From NCBI GenBank assembly GCA_013397695.1, contig VYZI01000255.1:253823-317822 (forward strand): a stretch of 64,000 nucleotides of DNA, in the 5' to 3' direction. Below are positions 1 through 12,685 of this stretch, in pieces. This DNA is from Centropus unirufus. Taxonomy: Eukaryota > Chordata > Aves > Cuculiformes > Centropidae. Under the pieces are notes generated by a model, which searched no databases, had not been told where the DNA came from, and saw nothing but the letters and a program-made list of their open reading frames with translations. The position numbers were made by a program, and so were the translations under genes. How positions within the stretch are numbered: position 1 is the stretch's first letter; every line of letters starts with the position of its first letter.

Positions 1-2719
1 ACCAAGTTTTTTCCCTTCTGAATAGGAGCTTTTTTGAGGTGAGTAGTTTAGACATGGTTGGAGCAGGCAAGTGTTGAGATTACAATTTGTGGACTCAGCC
101 TCTGTGCCCGTGTAAATTTTGTCTAGGCAAAGCATTTTATGGTTTTAGTGTCCATTACCACATCATCTAAAGACTGAGCTCATCTTTGGAAGCATGACCT
201 TTTTATGTGATGTTTATTCTTGTAACTTGAAATTTCTCTTCGGGGCCAAAAGGACTTAAGAAAATTAGGTGTTCATTTTTCATTGAGCAATGGAATAGTG
301 ACTTGATGGTCCATGCTACACTTGTAAAAAACAGAGTTTGATCTCCAGTTGTTCAAATAACTGAGAAGCCTTTGGATAAACAAATTATGGACAGTCTTAT
401 CCATCTTAGGAAACTACAGAATTCTTGATTTTAATGTACAGCAGATGAGATACCTTCATGTTGTGATCATCCATAGCCAAAAGGACAATTTACTCTTCCT
501 GAAGTATCGGTTCATTTCTGCCAGGTGTTTCATAGGGACTGTTTTTATAACTAGATTTTCCTTGTTTGCCTTTTTTTGGATCACCCTCCAAGGGAAAAAA
601 TAAAATAAATGATATTTGTCTTGAAATGGCAATTATCTTAGTGCACAAGCAGTGGACTTCTGGCATGAATTATTCTACTTTTTTAATCTATTATTTAGAT
701 AGTATATAGAAATATCCAAGATACAAACCCGGGGACATAATTTATGTCACTTTATGTCACTATAACACTTTTTCAAATGCTTGGAAGGCCTCTGAGACAA
801 ACAGCCTTTAACAGATTATTTCTATCAGCAATCTATTCAATTAAGCAGCCACACATGGATAATCAAGGATAATAAATTGAGATCATTGCTAGGAGTTTTA
901 AGTAAAAGAGGTAATAGATTGGACCACTGTCGTATTTTGCCACAAGTGGTTTGTGCTAGAATAATTCTGCATTCATTACTTTCCATGTTTAATACTGTTA
1001 CAAGCTATTTCAACAACATTTCTAAATATTATGTTTCAGAAGGAACGTGCCCAACATATTTTGGTAAATTCTAGGGTAATTTTTTTCTTGAGAATAATAC
1101 AGATATACATAAAAACAGTATATAACAGACGTAACTATCAAAAGTAGCAAATATTCCTAAATCATGTGAACTATTAGGTGTATTTTTAATTTATTTTTTG
1201 CCTCTTCTTTCTTCTGGAATAGTAGTTATAGACCCAGGTAGCCAATACTCAACACTACTATGTAGCTTTATTTGATTTAAAATATGCTGATTAAAAAAAA
1301 AAAAGAGAGAATAAAACATTACTTTGTATGGCAAATTTTACTGTGGCTTAAAGGATTTGAAGTACCTAGCATGTCTTAAGCATTTGCTCATTCTAGTGCA
1401 ATGGAGGACTTCTTTTTTTGATATACATGATGTGTTGAAAATACAATAAACTTGGCATGATCAACTTTGTCTGGAGAATTGTAAAATAATAAAGGTTAAT
1501 CTAAAAAGTCATTTGAAACAATGTTACACTAATATCTTCTCAGTTGTATGGAGAACACAACGTGAGCACAAAAAAAGGTTTATGATTGTTACTAGCTGTT
1601 ATTAACTGGTGGGACCATTCTGTTCTGTTTCCAGTCCCAGGAAAAGATCTGATTATCAGGCAATAATCCCTCTTTTTTGCCCACTGCAACTTTTCTACAT
1701 TGTATAAAAGTTTTAATAGAAAACAGCCCAAATTACAAAGGCTTCCTCCTTCCCTTTCTAGTGCTGAATTGTTCCCTCCAAGGAGCCTGACACGCTCTGC
1801 TCTGATGGGAGGAGACCACTGCATTATTTCACAGGATCTTAATCTAAAGGGTGTTCTCCATTTATGTTCCCAAATAGTGACGTATCTTTCATCCCATAAA
1901 AGATGAGTATTCCTTGCAACGTAACTGGGATCTTCACTATTATTTTCCTTAAAAGCTTGTAGTTCCCCATGCAACTGTCTTCAGAAGACTACACTGCCTC
2001 TTCAGACTTTCCACTCTTTCTGAAAACAAAACAGAACAGAACACATCTGAGGTGCCACAAAGCTATTTTAGTGCCTATTTGAATATTTCTGTATGTATCT
2101 TTGTCTAGGCACAAATGTATACACACATATAAACTACACATAAAGTGTAAATGTAATATATATAATCATATAAATAAAAGTTATATGTATTTACACTCTG
2201 TATTTTAGCAGCCCACCTTATATGTAATCCAATATCTACGAAGTATTCAAATCTTGACAAGTTCTGCAGCTCATTTTTGTCTCTCTGTGTTGTATTTTTG
2301 CCTGCTACTGAAACATCTTTCTTTGAGTGCTTTATTTTTGCCCCACTTAATTTCAATAAGATTTCTTGCATATGTAAGGCCTCAAAATCTAAGGGACTCT
2401 TGTTTCTAGATTCTGACGCAGACAGGAGTTAAGCAGTAACATCTTTACCTTGAATTTCTTTCTTTTCTTTTAAATTTGGCAGAGAGCCCAGAAGTTTTCT
2501 TCATGAAAGGCATGTTCACAATTTTTAGCCTACTTTCATGCTAATTTATTCTTGTAATCATAAAATTAATCAAAATCTTTTCCATTGTTTAAAACTAAAG
2601 ATAACATTTTTACAAAATCATTTTAGAACATTTTGAATATAAATTAATTGACTATTAATGGCAGAAAAATAATTACAGTTAAAGTGGTGTCATTTAGGCA
2701 AATGGTAAGTAAATTAGTA
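1..2719. other. AT-rich intergenic DNA, no gene recognised
   Basis: I see no exon, RNA gene or named repeat here. A perfect 10-bp tandem duplication lies at 741-760 and a run of 12 A at 1293-1304. A 144-codon minus-strand reading frame at 1540-1974 is open but has no domain I recognise; it is treated as a finding, not as a gene. Confidence 0.6.
741..760. repeat. 10-bp perfect tandem duplication
   Basis: The unit TTTATGTCAC occurs twice head to tail. It looks like a small replication-slippage duplication with no sign of function. Confidence 0.9.
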
Positions 2720-2781
2720 GCTGATGCAAAGCCCATTAAGGATCCTGTTGACTTCAGGGAGTTATGGATTATGTCTCACAA
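2720..2781. repeat. old amniote interspersed repeat fragment
   Basis: The stretch contains CAAAGCCCATT followed by TGTTGACTTCAGGGAG. This resembles a widespread sauropsid/amniote repeat whose hallmark is paired copies of a 'GAAGTCAATGGGAGT' type core in opposite orientation. The match is by eye and decayed, and I do not assign a family name or orientation. Confidence 0.35.
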
Positions 2782-4564
2782 AAGAATCCTTAATAAAAAA
2801 AGACCTCAGAAAAGAGGAAAAAATTGGTATCTTTAGAAGTTTAAATTGCATCACAATTCAGTTTTGAGCCATAGTAATTATTAGATTTAGGCAAAATTTG
2901 TGAAAAAAAAATCTTGAAAATACTTGATAAAGGATTTCTTGATCTATATTTCTCTTTAAAATCATCTTACCCTTGTGAAATTTGTAGACTAAACCATGCT
3001 TTTCAGAAATGCTGTTTTTCACAGGTAGTTGTGTATAATGCTTCCTACTTTTATATCCAGATTATTTTTGTCCTGGCATTCTGTGTAAAATAAAAATGGA
3101 TAAGATCATGGAAATTCATTTCTGAAAAAAATCGGTAGAGAAAACTTGTCAGACGGTATAATGTTCTAAACGGGAGGAAAAAGAACCAAGTAATTTCAGA
3201 ACAAGAATTCAAAGTAGTTGAAATTTAAGGTACCTGAAGAAACATTTTTTATTAGGATGGGGAAGATCCAAGGGGATTTCAAAAGCTGCTGATTCTCTTC
3301 TTATGCTACCGTGAACTGAAGATGAGATTGGGTTCAGTGCATGGCTGAAGGGCAAGGTAACATAAGAGAGGGTGTTGCCAGGTGGTGTTCTTCTCCACCA
3401 TGTCCAAGTTCTTGTTCTTTTGTGTGTGAGCATATCTTCAGTCTTGGGAAGACATGAAGAGCTGTTTTAGATTGGGGTTATGCCCGAAGAAAGTTTGCCT
3501 TTTCAATTTGTTTCTAATCAGTAAACATTCACAAAAAGAATTTGCTTTCTAGGGGCCACTTATCACATTTGAGGTTCGGGGTAGAAGAAAGAAAAAAAAT
3601 TATTTGCAGTATATATTGTCATATTTATTTCATTACTATTGTTACTCCAGTTAAATAGGTAGAAAAAATTAAAAAGTAACACTGGGTTTGGTAGAAGGAA
3701 AAATGGGTGCTTAAGATGTATGTTTTTAGTAGATCAATGTCAAATATTTGCATGGGCTGTTTCAATGCTCAGTCTTTTGAAGCACTGTAATTAAGATATG
3801 AAAAAAATAACATATTTCATATTGAATATTTTGCAAGCCTGGAGAAATTATTCCATGAAAATTTTTAGTTGCTAACTTATCTTCCATATGATTTCAACAG
3901 TGTTCATCAGACATGGTCATGACTGAGAAGAACTTAGAAATGCATTAGAGGAAATAAATATGATGGAAATTCTGTTTGCTAAAATTGTGCCAATGCAAAA
4001 GTGCAAAAAAATGTACAATATGGTTATATTTCAAAGGAGATGTCAGATAAATGACAGGCCAAGCTACCACATCTTGAGCATTAAATTTAAGGATTAGTGT
4101 TTATCATTTTATTTAACAGTAGGAACTTTGAACTTTTTGCATCGTTCTAATTTTCAGCTGTGCTGGTGTAATATATATGAAAAAGACTTGCAAATATAAA
4201 AAAATCTATTAACTTTAGATTTTTGATTATGAATGCTTCAGATCTTCATTAACTCTTACTTTCATCCTGTGTTAAGAGAGTTTATAGTGCTTAGGAAATC
4301 AACTTTTCTCAAAACTTTCAGCAAACCAGAAACTGAACTCTGCAATATCTCACATAATAGATGTTTAAAAATTACTTCAACTCACAGGGATAGCTAGGAA
4401 AATTCACATGAAACAAAAATTAATTTATTTTTCTAAGTTAACAGAAAAGCTATCTGCTTCATAAAATCCCTGAATTGACAATAGGTAGATAATGGGTTGT
4501 TAAGGAAAAGCGTCAAATATGTTTGCTCCATTTTCACTCTTTTCTATGCAGTCAGTAATGACTA
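2782..4564. other. AT-rich intergenic DNA, nothing recognised
   Basis: No exon, RNA gene or named repeat is visible. Reading frames are short and no codon pattern stands out. Confidence 0.6.
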
Positions 4565-4650
4565 CCAGATTAGGGCCTGGATGTATCTTTGATCTAACAC
4601 AATCTATGGATTCCTCAGTCCTCATGTCACTTCAAAAGCAATGGAGCATG
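4565..4650. repeat. old amniote interspersed repeat fragment
   Basis: GATTAGGGCCTGGATGTA near the left end and CACTTCAAAAGCAATGGAG near the right end match, in order, the 'GGCCTGAT...GAAGTCAATGG' layout of the same unassigned old repeat seen at 2720 and elsewhere in the window. It is weakly conserved. Confidence 0.35.
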
Positions 4651-5802
4651 AGGTTGCTGTGTTTTACATAGATGCATCAAACGTGTATGGAAATTCCAAA
4701 ATTCCAAAATGTTTGTACTGTTACTTCTTATGAGTCACCAGAAGTTCTAAGGTTTTCTTACATAATATTTTGCATTCAACACGTTGTCATCACATTGTCT
4801 CATTGTAAATATCATATCAGCAGAAAACTTTTGCCAGGAAGTTTCCAATTATTATATATGTTTCTTGTTGCATACTTAGTCTGAGGTTTTGTTTTGTGGT
4901 TTTACTTGGGTTTTTTTAATTAAATATGAATGTGTGGCATTTCTTTTTTAGCAAAAAAAAAAAAAAAAAGAGGTAGGTGCCAAGAGCTTAGATTTAAAAG
5001 TAAAAAAATCTTGTGTAATTTAATACTCCACACGAGAAAACAAAGTAATTTATGTCCAGTAAAGGTAGGAACAATATTATACAATACTATACATAATAAA
5101 CCTCTGTGGGTGCTTTGACATCTATGATATTGGACCCATGTAGAACTTCTCTGCCAATTCCTTTAACAGCCATTTTTCCATTTTCCATGAAAGCATCTTT
5201 TAAAATTATAATCTATTTGGCCTTGTTAAATACAAGGCACACGGTATCAGTTGGTGTTTTACAGTAACTATATTTATTTATTGCGTTTTTGAACAAGTGT
5301 AACAGAACAAAAAATACATAATTTCTCATTTTTTAATAACTTGTCTTTTTTCTTGGGAGAATGTAAAATTTCTTTCTTTTTTTTCTCCTTAAAGGAAAGC
5401 AATACCTTTTCTTGTAAGTCAGTCTTAATTAGTTATCCCAAATAGCTCTAGAACAAAGACAATTCCACCTAAAAGAACATGTGATCCTGGTTACATATTG
5501 GTAAAAACCTTCTAGAACCTTCAAAATCTTTTCTAAATAATATTATTTCAGAGAATGATGCAAGTTAATGACATCATCTCCATATAAAGAAGGGGGGTAC
5601 AGAGAACTATTAATCCTCCTTTTTTAATTAATTTAATTTGTTTGTTATCATCTTGAGACAGAGGTAAAGATATATGGTTGGCAAGAAATCTCTATCCTTA
5701 AAATGCAGTAGTGCCTAGGAGTCATAGTAGTGCCTTCAAACTAAGCAAGGAAATTTGAAAATTGGTCACCAAAATGTTAAAAATTTCCTTTTTTTTCCTT
5801 GT
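4651..5802. other. AT-rich intergenic DNA with a 17-A run
   Basis: No gene is recognised. An uninterrupted run of 17 A lies at 4953-4969. The sequence before it shows no AATAAA signal at the usual distance and no recognisable retroposed gene, so I treat it as a simple homopolymer. Confidence 0.55.
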
Positions 5803-5860
5803 CCTGTTCCCACTGAACTCAATGGCATAAGTTCCATTCAACCTTGATTGTATCCAGTGT
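5803..5860. repeat. old amniote interspersed repeat fragment
   Basis: CCCACTGAACTCAATGGCAT followed by GTTCCATTCAACC is a decayed copy of the 'CACTGAAGTCAATGGGAGT...CCATTGACTT' hallmark. Family not assigned. Confidence 0.35.
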
Positions 5861-8800
5861 GTGAAGGTAAGGACATGCAGGAGTCTTTGCAAAGCTGAGT
5901 TTATAGAAAAAACTTAGGAGCTAATAGTCTGATTTTAGAAGAAACTGGTCACAGAATTTTAGTGAAATAAAAGTCTGAATATAAAAACGGTACATTTGAG
6001 TAAAATACCAGGAATAAGGAAAGTCTCCTTTTCTTATGGGATCTGTAAAATATTATGACAGAGGCGAATATATGTACATTTTAGTGACTGATAGTAATTA
6101 ACTTTCAAAGTTTAGTGAGTTCAAGAGAAAGCAGGACAGGAAGCCTAAACTGTTTTATATTTATTTACTGATTTCTTCAATCACACATCGAATTGGAAAG
6201 ATGAAACAAGCATTAAGAGAAATACAGTTCTCTTAATACATAAAATACAGAAACTAACATTAAGAGAAATACAGTTCTCCAAGCAATGTGGTGCTTGGAT
6301 AGTTTTACTAAAAATTGCTAACTTTGCATGGTGTGGAGAGAATCTGGAGCACATTTTAGAGACAAGCATAAAGTAGATATCAAGGCGGACAGACTAGGAA
6401 ATACTAGAAAAATCAGTCTTGCTGCTCTCTATGAACTCAAGCATTCCTGAACCACAAAGATTTGGTGTGACAAAAAGCTACAAACCAAATAATTTTTTTG
6501 CAGTAGTATCCTGAATCCCGTTTGAACAGTCATAAGTCAATATAGTGGCATTTATTTTTACATATAAGTCTCCCATAGCATCACCCGTTATGCAACTAAA
6601 TTAGTGTCTGAATCTGGCCATGCTGGGAGCCAAAGTAATATTTTTTTTTTTGCCTATTCTATTTTGGCTCTTTAAAAGAAAAAAAACAGTTCAAAGTTTT
6701 GGTGAATGTTACTACTAAGCATATTCAGATATTTGTGAACATTAACATGGAGCCACAAATTTCATTCTCTGTGAAGCATTGTCTTGCTGGAGCAGTACAG
6801 ATCACTGATTCCTGTAATAACTGCTGGCCACATTTGGATTCCAGAGCAACTGTATCACTGCCGTAATACCATGAAGCTGGTTTACATTATTCTGTGGTCT
6901 GTCAGTCTCTGCCCCTGCAGACCCTCCTGAGTTACTTGATTTCCCTGTCTTCATGGTCAGAATCAAAGTTTATCACATACAATTTTAAAAGGAACCAACA
7001 GTACTAAAAAATGGTGAAACTGCGGAAAATTTCCCATCTGTCTTCAAAGCCTAAGAGAAGGGCAGAAAATTACTTAAAACTTACAAGTCAGAATAACAGA
7101 TTCCCAACACGGAAATAAAAGAATTAGAGGTGAACAAAGTAGTTGTAATGATTTTTTTCAATCAAACTTCTTCCATTTTAAAATTGGCTTTGAAATTATT
7201 ATATGTGGTTCTCATTACTCATAGGAATTTAAACTCTTTCTAAAAGGGGAAAATAGGTTATGGAAAGAACTAGGTCTTTTCCATTGGCCTTATATAGGTT
7301 ACATAGCAAAATGTGCCCAGAGCTAAACATGTCCCATATGGTAGTAAGCAGAAACTTATATTGCTACTTTGAAGTTGAGAATGTGAGTGTCTAAAGCACC
7401 TCTGGACCTGCTTCACACTTATTAGTTTAAGTCAGATACTCCCACATAACTACAAAAATAGGAATGGAACGTTCATTTTATTATGTAAAAATACAGAATG
7501 GCATATTTAAGGCATAAAAGGTTGCTCCTATAATATGTTTAAAATTCTATAACACATCTAAACCGCAAGCTCAATGAAAAAAATGAAGAAGAAAGGAGAT
7601 TTGAGAATGCTGAAGGTTGAAACCACAGCCAAAAATATTTGGAACTAATGAATGAGTTGAGAACTTTGATGTTAAATATGTGATGAATTCTGTTGCATTT
7701 ATAATTTAGCGTGGTTACAAGGCTGAAAACTTATTGCCATTTTAATTTTTAGATGGGAGAGAGCATTTTTATGTTTTGTGTTAGAACTCCTTTGTCATGA
7801 GCACAGCTTGTACTGAGGTCTTACGTATAGTGAATTATTTCAGCAGTGAGCAGTTAGGTCTGTAGGCATAGCGTAAAGCTTGCTAAACAGAAAAAGACAT
7901 TGAGAAATGATTTTTTAAATTAAGGGTAATATGAGAAGAAGCCAATGAAGTTCTGAGTTCTGGCACCTATTTTATCTCTTTTCATTTGATTTCTAAGACA
8001 GAAATGAAAACTTATTATGAATGAATAAATAGTGTTGTCCAACCCATAAGCATACAAATATTGCTATCAGAAAATAATAAAATGGTTAATACATATGTAA
8101 AATGAAATTACAACAATTCTGTAGGAATATCAAGAAGACTACTGATGCTTCGGTAATATAATGTTTTTTATGTAGGTCTTTCTTTTTTTCAAAAGGTCTA
8201 TTCACACAGACTGTAAGGGAGTTAATTATTAATAGTTTTTGTTTCAGCTAGAGATCCAAATTGAATTTGACGAGTTGAAGCAGAAATAAAAGACCTAGGT
8301 TGGATTATGCATACCATGACACTTGTTTCATGGCAGCATTTTAAAGTAGCAAAGTTAAGCTGATGAAGAAATGTTTCTTGAAATTCCTTTTTAGTTTAAA
8401 TCAATAGTATTCATTTTTTAAGGTCAGACAGGGCCATTGTGATCACTTCATCACCTCATGTCTGACACAAGGTATAGGAATATGCTGAATTAGTTATGGT
8501 TTAAATTTGGGAATACAGTATAAGTACCTTCTATTCTGTTTGAAGAGCCATCAGTGAAGAGTCTATCACAATCTTTTAATATCTTTTGAAACGTGTGTGA
8601 CATTTCTAATATGAATGAAGGAGTTCTTCTCAGCAAACTTTAATTTAGATGTCTATCTACATCTGAGCGATTTTTCCAGGGAAGAGTAATAGGACCTATA
8701 GAGCACAGTTCATTTACTTTAAATTAAAAAAGCAATGTGATAGAAATGTTCATAGCTGCCCCCAGCCTGCAAAGAAAATCAATGCAACTGTTCATACTAT

Positions 8801-8879
8801 AGATATCTGCATCTGAACAGAAGAAATCTGAATCCCATGCAACTTCTCTATCATCAATTTTGAACATTTGGAACTTGTC
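5861..8879. other. AT-rich intergenic DNA with a local duplication
   Basis: No exon or RNA gene is seen. The only structure I can support is the 22-bp direct repeat pair at 6211-6279 and the small hairpin that follows it. Confidence 0.6.
6211..6279. repeat. 22-bp direct repeat pair, 47 bp apart
   Basis: CATTAAGAGAAATACAGTTCTC occupies 6211-6232 and again 6258-6279 without a mismatch. The right copy runs into a perfect 7-bp inverted repeat, CCAAGCA at 6279-6285 and TGCTTGG at 6292-6298. A recent local duplication is the simplest reading. Confidence 0.85.
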
Positions 8880-8935
8880 TTATTTCCACTGAGCTAGATG
8901 GAAGAGTTTATCATCAATCTGTGTTTTCTGGATAG
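8880..8935. repeat. possible old amniote repeat fragment
   Basis: TTCCACTGAGCTAGATGGAA followed by GAGTTTATCATC resembles the 'CCACTGAAGTCAATGGGAGTTTTGCCATT' core of the unassigned amniote repeat. Decay is heavy. Confidence 0.25.
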
Positions 8936-11900
8936 ACTTCACAGTATTCACTATGATCAAATTGGTCAGTAGGGTTTCTCTGAGACGTTAAATGGACAGT
9001 GTGCTACTGGAGTCTGTCACTGTGAAGCATGTTTTCAAAACCCGAGTCACTGTGTCATTTGTTCCAAGAATTCACCTTAGTTTTCAGCATTATTCTTAAA
9101 ATATGTGCAGCTGAACTGTGTGCAGTATTCTTAGAGCACTTTTTCCAGAAACAAAATTGTAAGTAATATAACCTGTGTAGTTGTGATTTCCATTTGTGTA
9201 CTGGAGAATCACATTGGCTTTTTGTTCACAGCAGTAAACTGTGAGCTATTCTGTTGATTACGTCTTCTATTATAATTTTTGTTTACTTTTCAGTAATAAG
9301 GCAAGAATTAAGTGAAAGCAGAATAAGAGTGTTCATACAGATGAATTGACCCTGTGAAACGCTATTGAGATTTTGTGAGACACAAAGAACTGTGGAAGCA
9401 AGCTGTCAGTAGCATTGAATGTCTGTGCTGTGCCTTAAAAATATCTGTAATAGAGGTTTACAGAAGTTTCAAGTAAGGCAAAACATTTATATTGCATAAA
9501 TTTGTCAAATTCAAGATAATAAAATAAAGGATTATTGTGTGCACCAAGGAGAAACATCATCCCTATTATTCCAAAACATTAGGAGGGATCTTGCGCATCA
9601 TATACAAGACTGAGAAAGCCAGATAGATTTTCCTGGTCCTTGCCTTAATCTGATACACCCCAGAGTAAAGTTTTACTAAGGACTGCCAAGTTTTCATGGT
9701 GGATTAAAGAGTGGAGTAAATTCAAAGGGAAATCTACAGTTACTTCTCTTTGTTTCAACAGGACATATATCCCTGTTAAAAGGATATTTTAATGAGATGA
9801 TACAACATTATATCTCTCGTGTCTAAGTACCGTGATCACAGTAAGATTATACACACAGTTAAATGAAGAAACTGAGGACAAAGAATGCTATTTTATGAAT
9901 AGAAAAATCTTAACAGCAGATCTAGGGGTTGCATGGATAGAGTATATGTTGGGGTGCGTAGTCATCTGTATGTAGGACTAAAACAGAAAAGAAAAAGGTT
10001 TTCAATATTATATTTGTATTTATACAAGAAAACACAAAAATCACTCTTTCCTTTTCCTCTTGATAGTGATTTTAAATGTCCTCAGAGCTTACTGTGAAGA
10101 GAATTATGGTCAATATCTGACCTAACGGAAAGACATTAATGGGAAAAAGGTTTAGGTCAACATAAATCATACAGCCTTGCAACGTGGAAATGTGTATCAG
10201 GGAAATCAGGGCTAATTCTTTGCTTATATATACATGTATTTAATATATATTTGTATAAAATTTTACCCTCAAATCCTATTGTCCAGGGAAAATGTTCATA
10301 TGTTTAAAATAAAGAAATATATGAACAATGCATGAATTTAAAGAGCACATGCACCAGAGGCACAAGAGAACACTCAGGCTATTAACATGTAAAACAGTTA
10401 ATAACTTTTTTTGCGTTCCAAGACCATCCAAGAAATGTGAAATCTTGCCACACGCTGTTCTTTTACCAGTGAGTTCAGCTTCCTTTGACATTTTCTCATT
10501 TTCTTAAACTTTCTTTTAGGCAACATGGGAGCTTCTATCGGTTTGGCATTACTTATTCCACCACCACCCCCTCTCCCCAATCCTCTCACCTTCTTTATTT
10601 CTTGCTTTTCTGAGTAATTCTATGCAGCTTTCATTTCAGCTTTTGGTTTCAGTGCTCAGTGACTCTTTCAAGCTTTTCAAAGTTTTCCTATGTTAAATAA
10701 TAGTCTTTTGCAATTGCTCTCTTCCTAGTTTGCCTGTTTAAGGAATTTCAGGTTTTGAGGTGAATTTCATGCTTGGCAAGTCGTTGTTTATTTGTTTAAG
10801 TGTTCATTGTGATGGGATGGTATTCAAAAGTCTGTCTCCTGCAGAGACCCTTCAGAAATCTCCACAGCTGGAGCTCCTAAAGACAGATCCTAGCAGGTAT
10901 TTATGTTCTGTATGAGGTGTGTTTCTTGCCTCTGAAGTAAATTTTTATGAAAATTTCTCTTTGAGGAACAAATGTCGCAGGAAAATTCATCTCTACGAAG
11001 GCAATAATTTTGAAAATAGTATCAGGTATGAATGTATACTTATAGCTGTTTCTGTAGAACTGTAGGACAGGATGACCATGCTAGCTGACTTTATTGGTCA
11101 TATATCGAAAAATTTAAGGACTGACAACTGGACACCTCAGAAAGCCAAAAAAAGCAAGCTTTAGATTTGCTTTACAGGTGAGAGATGAAAGCTGGTCCTT
11201 ACATGTGCTCATCACCTAGAAATCTGCGTTAGACTTAGCATTAAGTTTCATAGCAAATCATCATGTCACCTCATGAACCTGTTGTCTTACATCTCTATGG
11301 AGTTTAAATGGTCTAAAATCCCTATACCTATACAGTTACACTGTCAGTTCTGAGACTCAGCTCTGGTTTGAAACACTGTCCACATGCTGCTTGTAACACA
11401 GGATCCATGACTGATACCAGATAAAAGCATTATTGTGGGACACTAATGCTGTCAGTTGTTACATTTCAGATAGTGCATCATAGGAGAGAAAATATTTTGC
11501 TAAATGAGCAGTAATATTCTGTTTTAATAAATTGAAAGGGTGTTGTGTACAGCTCTCCTTGAAAGACTAAGCACCAGTCACAATAATATAATTTCCCTTT
11601 ACCCTCAGTTTTTAATGTTAACTACCTAAATTTTTAGCCTTAGAAGCATGAGATAGTCTTACAGACACTCATTTAGATCAGCTCTGCTCTTTCCACTGTT
11701 GCACCTACAGGAAGGCTCTGTCTTGTCCTTGACAAATAATTGTTTGAAGAAACAAAATAGGGCAATCGCAAAGTTATGATATATCCAGCACTGACGATCC
11801 AGTCTCACTTACTATTCTTCCCCAGGCAGGCTCTATTGAAAGGAAACAATTCAGTAACAACTGTTTTCAGAAGAAGTAGTCGTAATCAGCTCAAGGCCAT

Positions 11901-12685
11901 CTAGAGTTCGTTGTCAGAAATATTATCCATTGTACATTAATGTGCAACTCCATTCTGGATGTCAGGCTACAAGGAGATCTTTAACAGAAATGACATTGAC
12001 ACAATGCAGTGCTTTGCCTCTAGTGATGTGGCTTCTCTCCACTACATAGAGGGGAGTAGCTGTTCATATACAGCTGTCATGCAACAACAGAGGGAAGTAG
12101 TGAGTGTTATTCTCTGGTGAAATCAGACAGTTCCAGCTTTGCAGTGGCTTACAACTACAGGTCTGAGGAGACAGCATTTTGCACCTGTTCTAGGGCATTT
12201 GTAGTTAAAGATTTCTCTGGATAAATGTCTTCCCCAAACAAATATACATTTTTCAGCTTTATAAATAAATGAAAGTGAGTCATGTTTTTTTGGTGTGAGG
12301 AACACCTGCTCATAGATATGAATTACTCTTTCTCTTTTTCTGCCTTTAAAAAATGTACTACTTAAAATTGAATAGCTGTTTAAATGTAATATTAATTAAT
12401 ATTTCATTGCTTTGCATTGAAGAGCAGATCAGGAAAAGGGGTTTTTTGTTCATTGACATCTGGTTAAACAAAGCTAAGTGGAACCTCCTGACAATATCAA
12501 TGGAAAGATCTAAAATGAAAGCTATTCTGTACAATAGTTTCCTTCATGTATTTCTGCAACTGTTCTGTCCCAGGTTGTTAGAGAACAATACAGCTTGTGC
12601 TGGTTATTTTTTATCTTTAAAAATAAGCTGTAGTGACAGTGTGTGTGAGCTGGTTTTGATTGGTTCTAGAGCCAACTATAATCCA
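8936..12685. other. AT-rich intergenic DNA, nothing firm recognised
   Basis: No exon, RNA gene or named repeat can be supported. A faint MIR-like stretch near 9860-9935 (AAATGAAGAAACTGAGGACA) was considered but is too short to call. A 120-codon plus-strand open frame at 12353-12715 runs into the CR1 below and has no recognisable domain. Confidence 0.55.

Noticed and set aside
4953..4969. 17-A run as a retroposon tail
   Set aside because: There is no AATAAA at the usual distance upstream and no recognisable retroposed sequence before it.
9860..9935. MIR-like string (AAATGAAGAAACTGAGGACA)
   Set aside because: Only about 20 bases agree, and the expected following segments are too decayed to call.
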